Below are positions 56,884 through 64,000 of a DNA stretch of 64,000 nucleotides, piece after piece (the first letter of the stretch is position 1; the number at the start of each line of letters is the position of its first letter). The notes below the pieces were generated by a model that ran no database searches, was not told the origin of the DNA, and saw only the letters and a list, made by a program, of their open reading frames with translations. The DNA comes from Streptomyces tauricus (GTDB taxonomy: Bacteria > Actinomycetota > Actinomycetes > Streptomycetales > Streptomycetaceae): contig NZ_BMVY01000014.1 of NCBI RefSeq assembly GCF_014650955.1, forward strand, positions 62,001 to 126,000, given 5' to 3'. Position numbers and translations under genes: made by a program.

Positions 56884-59682
56884 ATGCCCCCCAACACCAC
56901 CGCATCTTCCGGTCAAAAGCCCGGCAAGTCCGGCAGGAAGAAGGGGCGCAGAGCCCGTCTGGTCCTGATCATCCTGGTTCTGGCCATTGTCGGCGGTGTC
57001 GCCTACGGGGCCTTCTGGAGCATCAGCACCGTCCGCGCCTCCTTCCCGCAGACCAAGGGTTCCATCACCCTCGACGGCCTGTCGGGGCCCGTGGACGTCA
57101 AGCGGGACGGCTACGGCATCCCGCAGGTCTACGCCTCGACCGACGAGGACCTGTTCATGGCGCAGGGCTTCGTCCAGGCGCAGGACCGGTTCTACGAGAT
57201 GGACGTCCGCCGCCACATGACGGCCGGCAAGCTCTCCGAGATGTTCGGCAAGAGCCAGGTCGACAACGACGAGTTCCTGCGCACGCTCGGCTGGGAACGG
57301 GTGGCGGAGAAGGAGTACAAGAGCAAGCTGTCGGCGGAGACCAAGAAGTATCTCCAGGCGTACGCCAAGGGGGTCAACGCCTACCTGAAGGGCAAGGACG
57401 GCGCGGACATCTCCCTGGAGTACGCGGCCCTTGGCTTCACCAACGACTACAAGCCCAAGGAGTGGACCCCGGTCGACTCCGTGGCCTGGCTCAAGGCGAT
57501 GGCCTGGGACCTGCGCGGCAACATGCAGGACGAGATCGACCGCTCCCTGATGACCAGCAGGCTCGGCCCGAAGCAGATCGCCGACCTGTACCCGGAGTAC
57601 CCGTACGACCGGAACAAGCCGATCGTGCAGGAGGGCCAGTACGACTCCCTCACCGGCGAGTACTCGCAGAGCAGCACGGGCACAGGAACAGGCACGGGTG
57701 CCGGCACGGGCACGGGCACGGGCACCGGTGGTACGCAGTCCGCGGCGGGCAGTGGCCTCACGAACGGCACCGAGGCGCCCGCGGGGCTGGAGAGCCAGCT
57801 GTCGGGCCTCTACAGCGTGCTCGACGACGTCCCCGAGGCCGTCGGAGTGAACGGCAACGGCATCGGCTCCAACTCCTGGGTCGTCGGCGGCGACCACACC
57901 ATCAGCGGCAAGCCCCTGCTGGCCAACGACCCGCACCTGTCGCCCTCGCTGCCGTCGGTCTGGTACCAGATGGGCCTGCACTGCAAGAGCCTCTCCGAGA
58001 AGTGCCAGTACGACGTCTCCGGGTACACCTTCGCGGGCATGCCCGGTGTGGTCATCGGCCACAACAAGGAGATCGCCTGGGGCATGACGAACTCGGGCGC
58101 CGACGTCACCGACCTGTACCTGGAGAAGCTCACCGGGGACGGCTACGAGTACGACGACAAGGTGCTGCCCTTCACCACCCGCAAGGAGAAGATCGACGTC
58201 GCGGGCGGTACGAGCAAGACCATCGTCGTCCGGGAGACCAACAACGGACCGCTGCTGTCCGACCGTGACGACGAGCTCGTGAAGGTCGGCAAGAAGGCCG
58301 GGGTCGACAGCGCCGCCCCCGACCGCGGCGACGGCTACGGCATCGCCCTGCGGTGGACCGCGCTGGACCCGGGCACCTCGATGGACGCCGTCTTCGCGAT
58401 CAACAAGGCCACCGACTGGACGTCGTTCCGCAAGGCGGCCACCCTGTTCGACGTCCCCTCGCAGAACCTCGTCTACGCGGACCGCGAGGACAACATCGGC
58501 TACCAGCTGCCCGGCCGGATCCCGATCCGCGGCGAGGGCGACGGCTCGCTCCCCTCGCCCGGCTGGGACTCCAAGTACCGCTGGAAGAGCTACATCGACC
58601 AGGACGAGCTGCCCAACGAGTACAACCCGAAGCGCGGTTACATCGTGACCGCCAACCAGGCCGTGGTCGACAAGGACAAGTACCCCTACACGCTCACCAC
58701 GGACTGGGGTTACGGCACCCGCAGCCAGCGGATCTCCGACCTCATCGCGTCGAAGATCAAGAACGGCGGCAAGGTCTCCACGGACGACATGCGCCAGATG
58801 CAGCTCGACAACAGCAGCGAGATCGCCAAGCTGCTGGTGCCCAAGCTGCTCAAGATCGACGTGGCCGACAAGGACGTCCGTGAGGCGCAGAAGCTCCTGG
58901 AGGGCTGGAACTACACCCAGGACGCCGACTCGGCCGCCGCCGCGTACTTCAACGCGACCTGGCGCAACATCCTCAAGCTCGCCTTCGGCAACAAGCTCCC
59001 CAAGGAGCTGCGGGTCAAGGGCCAGTGCCTGTACGTCGAACCGGCCGACTCCACCACCCCGGTGGACGACGAGGACGACAAGGTGCGCGAGTGCGGCCAG
59101 CGTGACGCGGACAGCGCGCAGCCGGACGGCGGTGACCGCTGGTTCGAGGTGGTGCGCAAGATCCTCGACGACGAGGACAACGACTGGTGGTCGACGCCCA
59201 GGACGCGCAACGACAAGGCCGCCGACACCCGTGACGAGCTCTTCGGGCGGGCCCTCGCGGACGCCCGCTGGGAGCTGACCGCCAAGCTCGGCAAGGACCT
59301 GGACACCTGGAGCTGGGGCCGGCTGCACCGGCTGTACCTGAAGAACCAGACCCTCGGTACCGAAGGCCCCGGTTTCCTCCAGTACATGCTCAACCGCGGC
59401 CCGTACAACATGGGCGGCGGCGAGGCCGCGGTGAACGCCACCGGCTGGAACGCGGCGGGCGGCTACTCGGTGGTCTGGGTGCCGTCGATGCGCATGGTGG
59501 TGAACCTCGACAACTTCGACAAGTCCAGGTGGATCAACCTGACCGGGGCCTCCGGCCACGCGTACAGCGCCCACTACATCGACCAGACGAGCAAGTGGGT
59601 CAAGGGCGAACTGCTCCCGTGGGTCTCCACGGACCGGGCCGTGGAGAAGGCCACGTCGGACACGCTCGTGCTGCAACCCTGA
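56884..59682 (+). CDS. Penicillin acylase-family Ntn hydrolase (S45), membrane-anchored
   Basis: This 932-aa protein has an N-terminal TM anchor/signal at about residues 24-46 after a Lys/Arg-rich segment. The alpha region shows AQGFVQAQDRFYEMDVRR; the autocleavage site is GIGSNSWVV, with Ser329 as the N-terminal nucleophile of the beta chain. The FAGMPGVVIGHN and MTNSGADVTDLY segments are also typical. It likely deacylates N-acyl compounds (beta-lactams, acyl-homoserine lactones or acyl amino acids) outside the membrane. Residues about 262-285 are a Thr/Gly repeat insertion just before the spacer. AAGGA precedes the ATG. Confidence 0.92.
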   Translation: MPPNTTASSGQKPGKSGRKKGRRARLVLIILVLAIVGGVAYGAFWSISTVRASFPQTKGSITLDGLSGPVDVKRDGYGIPQVYASTDEDLFMAQGFVQAQDRFYEMDVRRHMTAGKLSEMFGKSQVDNDEFLRTLGWERVAEKEYKSKLSAETKKYLQAYAKGVNAYLKGKDGADISLEYAALGFTNDYKPKEWTPVDSVAWLKAMAWDLRGNMQDEIDRSLMTSRLGPKQIADLYPEYPYDRNKPIVQEGQYDSLTGEYSQSSTGTGTGTGAGTGTGTGTGGTQSAAGSGLTNGTEAPAGLESQLSGLYSVLDDVPEAVGVNGNGIGSNSWVVGGDHTISGKPLLANDPHLSPSLPSVWYQMGLHCKSLSEKCQYDVSGYTFAGMPGVVIGHNKEIAWGMTNSGADVTDLYLEKLTGDGYEYDDKVLPFTTRKEKIDVAGGTSKTIVVRETNNGPLLSDRDDELVKVGKKAGVDSAAPDRGDGYGIALRWTALDPGTSMDAVFAINKATDWTSFRKAATLFDVPSQNLVYADREDNIGYQLPGRIPIRGEGDGSLPSPGWDSKYRWKSYIDQDELPNEYNPKRGYIVTANQAVVDKDKYPYTLTTDWGYGTRSQRISDLIASKIKNGGKVSTDDMRQMQLDNSSEIAKLLVPKLLKIDVADKDVREAQKLLEGWNYTQDADSAAAAYFNATWRNILKLAFGNKLPKELRVKGQCLYVEPADSTTPVDDEDDKVRECGQRDADSAQPDGGDRWFEVVRKILDDEDNDWWSTPRTRNDKAADTRDELFGRALADARWELTAKLGKDLDTWSWGRLHRLYLKNQTLGTEGPGFLQYMLNRGPYNMGGGEAAVNATGWNAAGGYSVVWVPSMRMVVNLDNFDKSRWINLTGASGHAYSAHYIDQTSKWVKGELLPWVSTDRAVEKATSDTLVLQP

Positions 59683-59691
59683 CACGCAGCG

Positions 59692-59731
59692 GTGAAAGGG
59701 CCCTCCACGCGCGCGTGGAGGGCCCTTTCAC
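59692..59731. terminator. Perfect 20-bp hairpin, bidirectional terminator
   Basis: A 40-nt perfect palindrome (59692-59711 with 59712-59731) lies 9 bp after the acylase stop and 21 bp before the convergent cyclo-ligase stop. In RNA it folds into a very stable stem that would serve both genes. Confidence 0.92.
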
Positions 59732-59752
59732 GTACTCGGTGTTCCGGCCGGG

Positions 59753-60367
59753 TCAGCGGAAGCGGCGCACCCCCGACGGCGTCACCGCTGCGTGCACCGG
59801 CCGGTCGTGCGGCTCCTCGGGTACGTGGCCCACCACTTCGGAGTCGTACAGCAGCACCACCAGGGCCGGACCCGCGCCCGCCCGCTCCAGTCGCGCGAGC
59901 ACCCGGTCGTACGAGCCGCCGCCGCGGCCGAGCCGCATCCCGCGCCCGTCCACGGCCAGCCCCGGCAGCAGCACGGCGTCGGCGCCGAGCACGCCCTCAG
60001 GGCCCAGGCGCCCGCCCGCGGGCTCCAGGAGGGTCATCCTGCCCCCGAGCTGGACGGACACGAGCGAGTCAGGGCCGTCGTAGGTGCCCCAGTCGAGGTC
60101 GTTGTCGGCGAGGAGCACGGGGAGCAGGACGTGCACACCGCGCGCGTGCAGCGCGTCGAGGAGCGCGCGGGTGCCCGGTTCGCTCCCCACGGAGACGTAC
60201 GCCGCCACCGTGCGCGCACGCGCCAGTTCGGGCAGTTCCAGCGCGCGGGCCGCGAGCGCGGCCTCCGTTTCCCCCACGTCATCGGCCGTCAACCTGTTCC
60301 TCACCATGAGGATCCCCCGCCGCAACGCACGCTTGCCAGAGTCCTCTTCAGGTCTCAGGTGGCTCAT
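59753..60367 (-). CDS. 5-formyltetrahydrofolate cyclo-ligase
   Basis: This 204-aa ATP-dependent enzyme converts 5-formyl-THF to 5,10-methenyl-THF. The N-terminal KRALRRGILMVRNRL and the C-terminal LGRGGGSYDRVLARL (ATP/phosphate loop) and VLLYDSEVVGHVPEEPHDRPV segments are diagnostic. It is divergent from galU, as is usual in Streptomyces. Confidence 0.93.
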   Translation of the reverse strand: MSHLRPEEDSGKRALRRGILMVRNRLTADDVGETEAALAARALELPELARARTVAAYVSVGSEPGTRALLDALHARGVHVLLPVLLADNDLDWGTYDGPDSLVSVQLGGRMTLLEPAGGRLGPEGVLGADAVLLPGLAVDGRGMRLGRGGGSYDRVLARLERAGAGPALVVLLYDSEVVGHVPEEPHDRPVHAAVTPSGVRRFR

Positions 60368-60449
60368 AGACTTGTCCCGTACCCTTCATAATGCGCTCAT
60401 ATGAGAGCGAATTAACCGGAGCCACAGATTCACTACAAAGGCACCGGAT

Positions 60450-61364
60450 ATGGTGTCGGGCATGACTCAGTCGCACCCAAGGATCAGCAAGGCTGTCATC
60501 CCCGCAGCAGGTCTCGGCACCCGGTTCCTGCCGGCCACCAAGGCCACTCCCAAGGAGATGCTGCCGGTCGTGGACAAGCCGGCGATCCAGTACGTGGTCG
60601 AGGAAGCCGCGTCCGCCGGCCTCGATGACGTCCTCATGATCACGGGCCGCAACAAGCGCCCGCTGGAGGACCACTTCGACCGCAACTACGAGCTGGAGTC
60701 GGCCCTTCAGAAGAAGGGTGACGCCGGCCGGCTCGCCAAGGTGCAGGAGTCAAGCGACCTCGCCACCATGCACTACGTCCGCCAGGGCGACCCCAAGGGC
60801 CTCGGCCACGCCGTGCTGTGCGCCGCGCCGCACGTCGGCCACGAGCCCTTCGCCGTCCTCCTCGGCGACGACCTGATCGACCCGCGCGACCCGCTGCTCA
60901 AGCGCATGGTCGACGTCCACGAGCAGTACGGCGGCAGCGTCATCGCGCTCATGGAGGTCGAGCCCGAGCAGATCCACCTCTACGGCTGCGCGGCCGTCGA
61001 GGTCACCGAGGACGCCGACGTCGTCAAGGTGACCGGCCTCGTCGAGAAGCCCGACCCGGCGGACGCCCCCAGCAACTACGCGATCATCGGCCGCTACGTC
61101 CTCGACCCGCACGTCTTCGACATACTCCGCACGACCGAGCCCGGCCGCGGCGGCGAGATCCAGCTCACCGACGCCCTCCAGCAGCTCGCGGACGACGAGA
61201 AGATCGGCGGCCCCGTGCACGGCGTCGTCTTCAAGGGCCGCCGCTATGACACCGGTGACCGCGGGGACTACCTGCGTGCCATTGTCCGACTCGCGTGCGA
61301 ACGTGAAGACCTGGGCCCGGACTTCCGGACCTGGCTTCGCAGTTACGTCACCGAGGAGATGTAG
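60450..61364 (+). CDS. galU: UTP-glucose-1-phosphate uridylyltransferase
   Basis: This 304-aa enzyme forms UDP-glucose for cell-wall glycans, trehalose and glycogen-type metabolism. The nucleotide-binding AVIPAAGLGTRFLPATKATP and KEMLPVVDKPAIQYVVEEA segments and GRGGEIQLTDALQ are textbook GalU. ATG 60450 has AAAGG 8 nt upstream; an in-frame ATG at 60462 is the alternative and closer to common annotations. A 10-bp palindrome CTCATATGAG lies about 50 bp upstream in the region shared with the cyclo-ligase gene. moeA follows after 4 bp. Confidence 0.95.
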   Translation: MVSGMTQSHPRISKAVIPAAGLGTRFLPATKATPKEMLPVVDKPAIQYVVEEAASAGLDDVLMITGRNKRPLEDHFDRNYELESALQKKGDAGRLAKVQESSDLATMHYVRQGDPKGLGHAVLCAAPHVGHEPFAVLLGDDLIDPRDPLLKRMVDVHEQYGGSVIALMEVEPEQIHLYGCAAVEVTEDADVVKVTGLVEKPDPADAPSNYAIIGRYVLDPHVFDILRTTEPGRGGEIQLTDALQQLADDEKIGGPVHGVVFKGRRYDTGDRGDYLRAIVRLACEREDLGPDFRTWLRSYVTEEM

Positions 61365-61368
61365 CAAT

Positions 61369-62691
61369 TTGAGCACCGCCGCGACCCGTGCCACCGGCCA
61401 GGACCACCTCTGGTCGGTGACCGAGCACCTGGAGGACATCCTCGCGACCGTGCGGCCCCTGGACCCCATCCAGCTGCAGATCCTCGACGCCCAGGGCTGT
61501 GTCCTGGTCGAGGACGTGATGGTGCCGGTGTCCCTGCCGCCCTTCGACAACAGCTCGATGGACGGGTACGCGGTCAGGGTCGCCGATGTCGCGGGCGCCA
61601 GCGAGGAGTACCCGGCGGTCCTCACGGTCGTCGGCGACGTCGCGGCGGGCCAGTCCGAACTGCTCCACGTGGGTCCAGGACAGACCGCCCGCATCATGAC
61701 GGGCGCCCCGCTGCCGCCCGGCGCCGAGGCGGTCGTCCCCGTGGAGTGGACCGACGGCGGCCTCGGCGAGGGCCCCGTCTCCGGGATGCGCGCCCGCAGC
61801 TCGTCCCCCGAGGGCGCCTCAGGACAGGTGCACGTCCACCGCCCGGCGGGAGCACGCGCGCACGTACGCGCGAAGGGCAGCGATGTGAAGGCCGGCGACC
61901 GCGCCCTGGCCGCGGGCACCGTCCTCGGCCCGCCGCAGATCGGACTCCTCGCCGCGATCGGCCGGGGGACCGTCCGCGTCCGGCCCCGCCCGCGCGTGGT
62001 GGTCATGTCCACCGGCAGTGAACTCGTCCAGCCCGACGGCGAGTTGGAGTCCGGCCAGATCTACGACTCCAACAGCTACGCGCTGTGCGCCGCGGCCCGG
62101 GACGCCGGAGCGATCGCCTACCGGGTGGGCGCCGTCGCCGACGACGCCGAGACGCTCCGTGCCACCATCGAGGACCAGCTCATCCGCGCCGACATCGTGG
62201 TCACCACGGGCGGCGTCAGCGTCGGCGCGTACGACGTCGTCAAGGAGGCGCTCTCCTCGGTCGGCGACGAGGACGAGGCGGGCGGCGGCATCGAGTTCCG
62301 CAAGCTCGCCATGCAGCCCGGCAAACCCCAGGGCTTCGGCACCATCGGCCCCGACCACACCCCGCTGCTCGCCCTCCCGGGCAACCCCGTCTCCTCGTAC
62401 GTGTCCTTCGAACTGTTCGTGCGCCCCGCGATCCGCACCCTGGCGGGCCTGGACGACGTCCACCGGCCCACCACCAGGGCGACGCTCCGCACGGACAAGG
62501 CACTCACCTCGCCCGCAGGCCGCCGTCAATTCCTGCGCGGCCGGTACGCGGACGGGGAAGTGACGCCCGTCGGCGGCGCCGGATCCCATCTGATCGCGGC
62601 CCTCGCGCACGCCGACGCGCTGATCGTCGTCCCGGAGACCGTCGAGTCCGTGGAGCCCGGCACCGAGGTCGACGTGGTCCTCCTGGGCTGA
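61369..62691 (+). CDS. moeA: Molybdopterin molybdenumtransferase
   Basis: This 440-aa MoeA inserts molybdate into adenylated molybdopterin. It has the SLPPFDNSSMDGYAVR segment (55-70), MTGAPLPPGAEAVVPVE, the MoCF domain signature VTTGGVSVGAYDVV and ALPGNPVSSYVSFELF. The start is TTG 61369 (LSTAATRATG), just after galU, with GGAG 11 nt upstream within the galU end; no ATG or GTG fits. It is co-transcribed with galU and followed by moaC and mogA. Confidence 0.93.
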   Translation: MSTAATRATGQDHLWSVTEHLEDILATVRPLDPIQLQILDAQGCVLVEDVMVPVSLPPFDNSSMDGYAVRVADVAGASEEYPAVLTVVGDVAAGQSELLHVGPGQTARIMTGAPLPPGAEAVVPVEWTDGGLGEGPVSGMRARSSSPEGASGQVHVHRPAGARAHVRAKGSDVKAGDRALAAGTVLGPPQIGLLAAIGRGTVRVRPRPRVVVMSTGSELVQPDGELESGQIYDSNSYALCAAARDAGAIAYRVGAVADDAETLRATIEDQLIRADIVVTTGGVSVGAYDVVKEALSSVGDEDEAGGGIEFRKLAMQPGKPQGFGTIGPDHTPLLALPGNPVSSYVSFELFVRPAIRTLAGLDDVHRPTTRATLRTDKALTSPAGRRQFLRGRYADGEVTPVGGAGSHLIAALAHADALIVVPETVESVEPGTEVDVVLLG

Positions 62692-62764
62692 GGGCTCCGA
62701 GTTGGGGGTACCGTGTCGCGCACGACAGGCACGACCGGGAGCGCCGCCACAGCATGAGTACGGC

Positions 62765-63244
62765 ATGAGTACGCAGGACAGACTGACCCACATCGACGAG
62801 GCGGGTGCCGCCCGCATGGTCGACGTGTCCGAGAAGGACGTGACGGCACGCACCGCCCGCGCGAGCGGCCGCGTCCTGGTCTCGCCCCGCGTGATCGAGC
62901 TGCTGCGCGGCGAGGGGGTGCCCAAGGGCGACGCCCTCGCCACGGCGCGGATCGCGGGCATCATGGGCGCCAAGCGCACACCGGATCTGATCCCGCTCTG
63001 CCACCCGTTGTCGGTGTCGGGTGTCAAGCTTGACCTGTCGGTCGCGGACGACGCCGTCGAGATCCTGGCCACCGTGAAGACCACCGACCGCACGGGCGTC
63101 GAGATGGAGGCCCTCACCGCGGTCACCGTGGCGGCTCTGACCGTGATCGACATGGTCAAGGCGGTCGACAAGGGGGCGGTCATCACGGACGTGCGCGTGG
63201 AGGAGAAGACGGGCGGCAAGTCGGGCGACTGGAGCCGGCCATGA
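62765..63244 (+). CDS. moaC: Cyclic pyranopterin monophosphate synthase
   Basis: This 159-aa MoaC carries out the second step of molybdenum cofactor synthesis. It has the IPLCHPLSVSGVKLDLSV and DRTGVEMEALTAVTVAALT motifs and a complete length. The ATG at 62765 overlaps the stop of a four-codon ORF that starts at an ATG in an 11-bp direct repeat (62754), so initiation may be by reinitiation. The last bases overlap the mogA start (ATGA). Confidence 0.94.
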   Translation: MSTQDRLTHIDEAGAARMVDVSEKDVTARTARASGRVLVSPRVIELLRGEGVPKGDALATARIAGIMGAKRTPDLIPLCHPLSVSGVKLDLSVADDAVEILATVKTTDRTGVEMEALTAVTVAALTVIDMVKAVDKGAVITDVRVEEKTGGKSGDWSRP

Positions 63245-63843
63245 CGGGCGCGCCCCAGACCCCCGAGTCCCCCCAGTCCCACCCGTCCGGCCAGACCCCG
63301 GCGGAGCCGGCCGGGCCGCCGATCGGTGCCGCGCTGACCGCCCCGTACAGCGCGCTCGTCGTGACGGCCTCGAACCGCGCGGCGGCGGGTGTCTACGAGG
63401 ACAGGGGCGGGCCCCTGATCGCGGAGGGGCTCGCGAGGTTCGGCTTCGCCGTCGACGGCCCCTGGGCGGTGCCCGACGGCGACCCGGTCGAGAACGCGCT
63501 GCGGACGGGTGTCACAGCGGGCTACGACGTCATCGTGACCACCGGCGGCACCGGCATCTCACCCACCGACCGCACCCCGGAGGCCACGCGGAAGGTGATC
63601 GCGTACGAGGTGCCGGGCATTCCCGAGGCCATCAGGGCGTTCGGACGGGAGAAGGTGCCCACGGCGGCGCTCTCCCGGGGCCTCGCCGGGGTCGCGCAGG
63701 GGACGCTGATCGTGAACCTGCCGGGTTCCACCGGCGGGGTCAAGGACGGTCTGGCCGTCCTCGAACCCCTCCTGATCCACGCCGTCGACCAGCTCCGCGG
63801 CGGCGACCACCCCAGACCCAGCGGCAGTGGGGGTGCGAGCTGA
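63241..63843 (+). CDS. mogA: Molybdopterin adenylyltransferase (MogA/MoaB family)
   Basis: This 200-aa protein has a MoCF-fold domain with the molybdopterin-binding TTGGTGISPTDRTPEAT (100-116) and NLPGSTGGVKDGL. It adenylates molybdopterin before metal insertion by MoeA. The first ~33 residues are a Pro/Gln/Ser-rich extension absent from most relatives. It overlaps moaC by 4 bp, and its stop overlaps the start region of the following acetyltransferase gene. Confidence 0.92.
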   Translation: MTGAPQTPESPQSHPSGQTPAEPAGPPIGAALTAPYSALVVTASNRAAAGVYEDRGGPLIAEGLARFGFAVDGPWAVPDGDPVENALRTGVTAGYDVIVTTGGTGISPTDRTPEATRKVIAYEVPGIPEAIRAFGREKVPTAALSRGLAGVAQGTLIVNLPGSTGGVKDGLAVLEPLLIHAVDQLRGGDHPRPSGSGGAS

Positions 63844-64000
63844 ACAGCCCATCCTGGCCGGTCGAGCTGGTGCACGGCGATGTGGTCCTCAGGCCCATAA
63901 AGCTGCGCGACCAGCGAGCCTGGCGTGACGTCAACCGGCGCAACCGGGACTGGCTGCGCCCCTGGGAGGCGACCATCCCGCCGCCCACGCCCAGCGGGCC
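63840..64000 (+). CDS. GNAT acetyltransferase, RimJ-like (partial, cut by window end)
   Basis: The first ~53 residues of a RimJ/RimL-type acetyltransferase are visible: PSWPVELVHGDVVLRPIK, then RNRDWLRPWEATIPP, a pattern of Streptomyces proteins next to the moa/mog genes. The upstream frame has no ATG or GTG; the codon at the overlap with the mogA stop is CTG (CTGA, 63840), and the first conventional start is GTG 63870, which would remove conserved residues. The 3' end is outside the window. Confidence 0.75.
   Translation, partial: MNSPSWPVELVHGDVVLRPIKLRDQRAWRDVNRRNRDWLRPWEATIPPPTPSG

Overview
The window is high-GC actinobacterial DNA, almost certainly a Streptomyces chromosome. Supporting signs are strong third-position GC bias, many GTG and TTG starts, rare TTA codons, a FxLD lanthipeptide system, a gamma-butyrolactone/butenolide-type receptor locus, an HrdD-like sigma factor and a fruR-fruK-fruA / mscL / penicillin acylase / galU / moeA gene order that resembles the S. 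coelicolor core chromosome. No rRNA, CRISPR array or insertion sequence was seen; there is one tRNA gene.

Left part (1-9.0 kb): a class I lanthipeptide cluster of the FxLD type. It holds an anti-sigma-like ATPase, two small Cys-rich proteins, a 59-aa precursor (1160-1339), an attenuator hairpin, a full-length LanB dehydratase, a LanC cyclase, a two-domain 'FxLD system' methyltransferase with a TTA codon, a strong terminator and a helical-repeat-like gene. No transporter or protease gene accompanies it. It abuts, with 6 bp between convergent genes, an integrative mobilizable element (9.0-17.1 kb): HUH relaxase, MobC, DUF2637 membrane protein, a repeat-rich cis region, DUF3631 ATPase, excisionase-like protein, XRE regulator and tyrosine integrase. 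The integrase faces the 3' end of a tRNA-Arg(CCT) gene. The left end of the element is not visible, so the lanthipeptide cluster may be its cargo.

17-22.5 kb: a glucarate catabolic operon (kdgD, GntP permease, gudD) divergent from an IclR regulator. 22.8-28.4 kb: a hormone-type regulatory locus, acyl-CoA oxidase / ArpA-like receptor / cytochrome P450 / second TetR-type receptor. Its gene content and order match the avenolide locus (aco-avaR1-cyp17-avaR) of S. avermitilis, and three palindromes resemble autoregulatory elements. 28.7-38 kb: mixed chromosomal genes (peptidase E, a double IclR protein, secreted M6 protease, TetR-MFS pair, MarR-dioxygenase pair, GNAT). This stretch is littered with a ~20-bp intergenic repeat.

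38-64 kb: conserved core. hrdD has a sequence matching a SigR promoter; a WYL regulator sits opposite an MFS exporter; the fructose PTS operon fruR-fruK-fruA has nested inverted operators and a 51-codon ORF exactly bridging fruK and fruA. Then come a duplicated-domain hypothetical, an L,D-transpeptidase, a P1/NylC-like peptidase, MscL, a SAF-domain protein, MTA phosphorylase, an FmdB zinc-ribbon gene preceded by a CIRCE element (likely the Streptomyces counterpart of mycobacterial Ruc/Rv0991c), an MFS exporter, a cation/proton antiporter with a probable CTG start, a penicillin acylase-family Ntn hydrolase, 5-formyl-THF cyclo-ligase, galU and the molybdopterin genes moeA, moaC and mogA. The window ends inside a RimJ-type acetyltransferase.

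A recurrent oddity is low-complexity in-frame insertions or tails (Gly/Asp/Ser/Thr, Glu/Ala, Pro/Glu/Lys) in otherwise ordinary enzymes, together with many short tandem repeats between genes. This suggests active repeat expansion in this strain.
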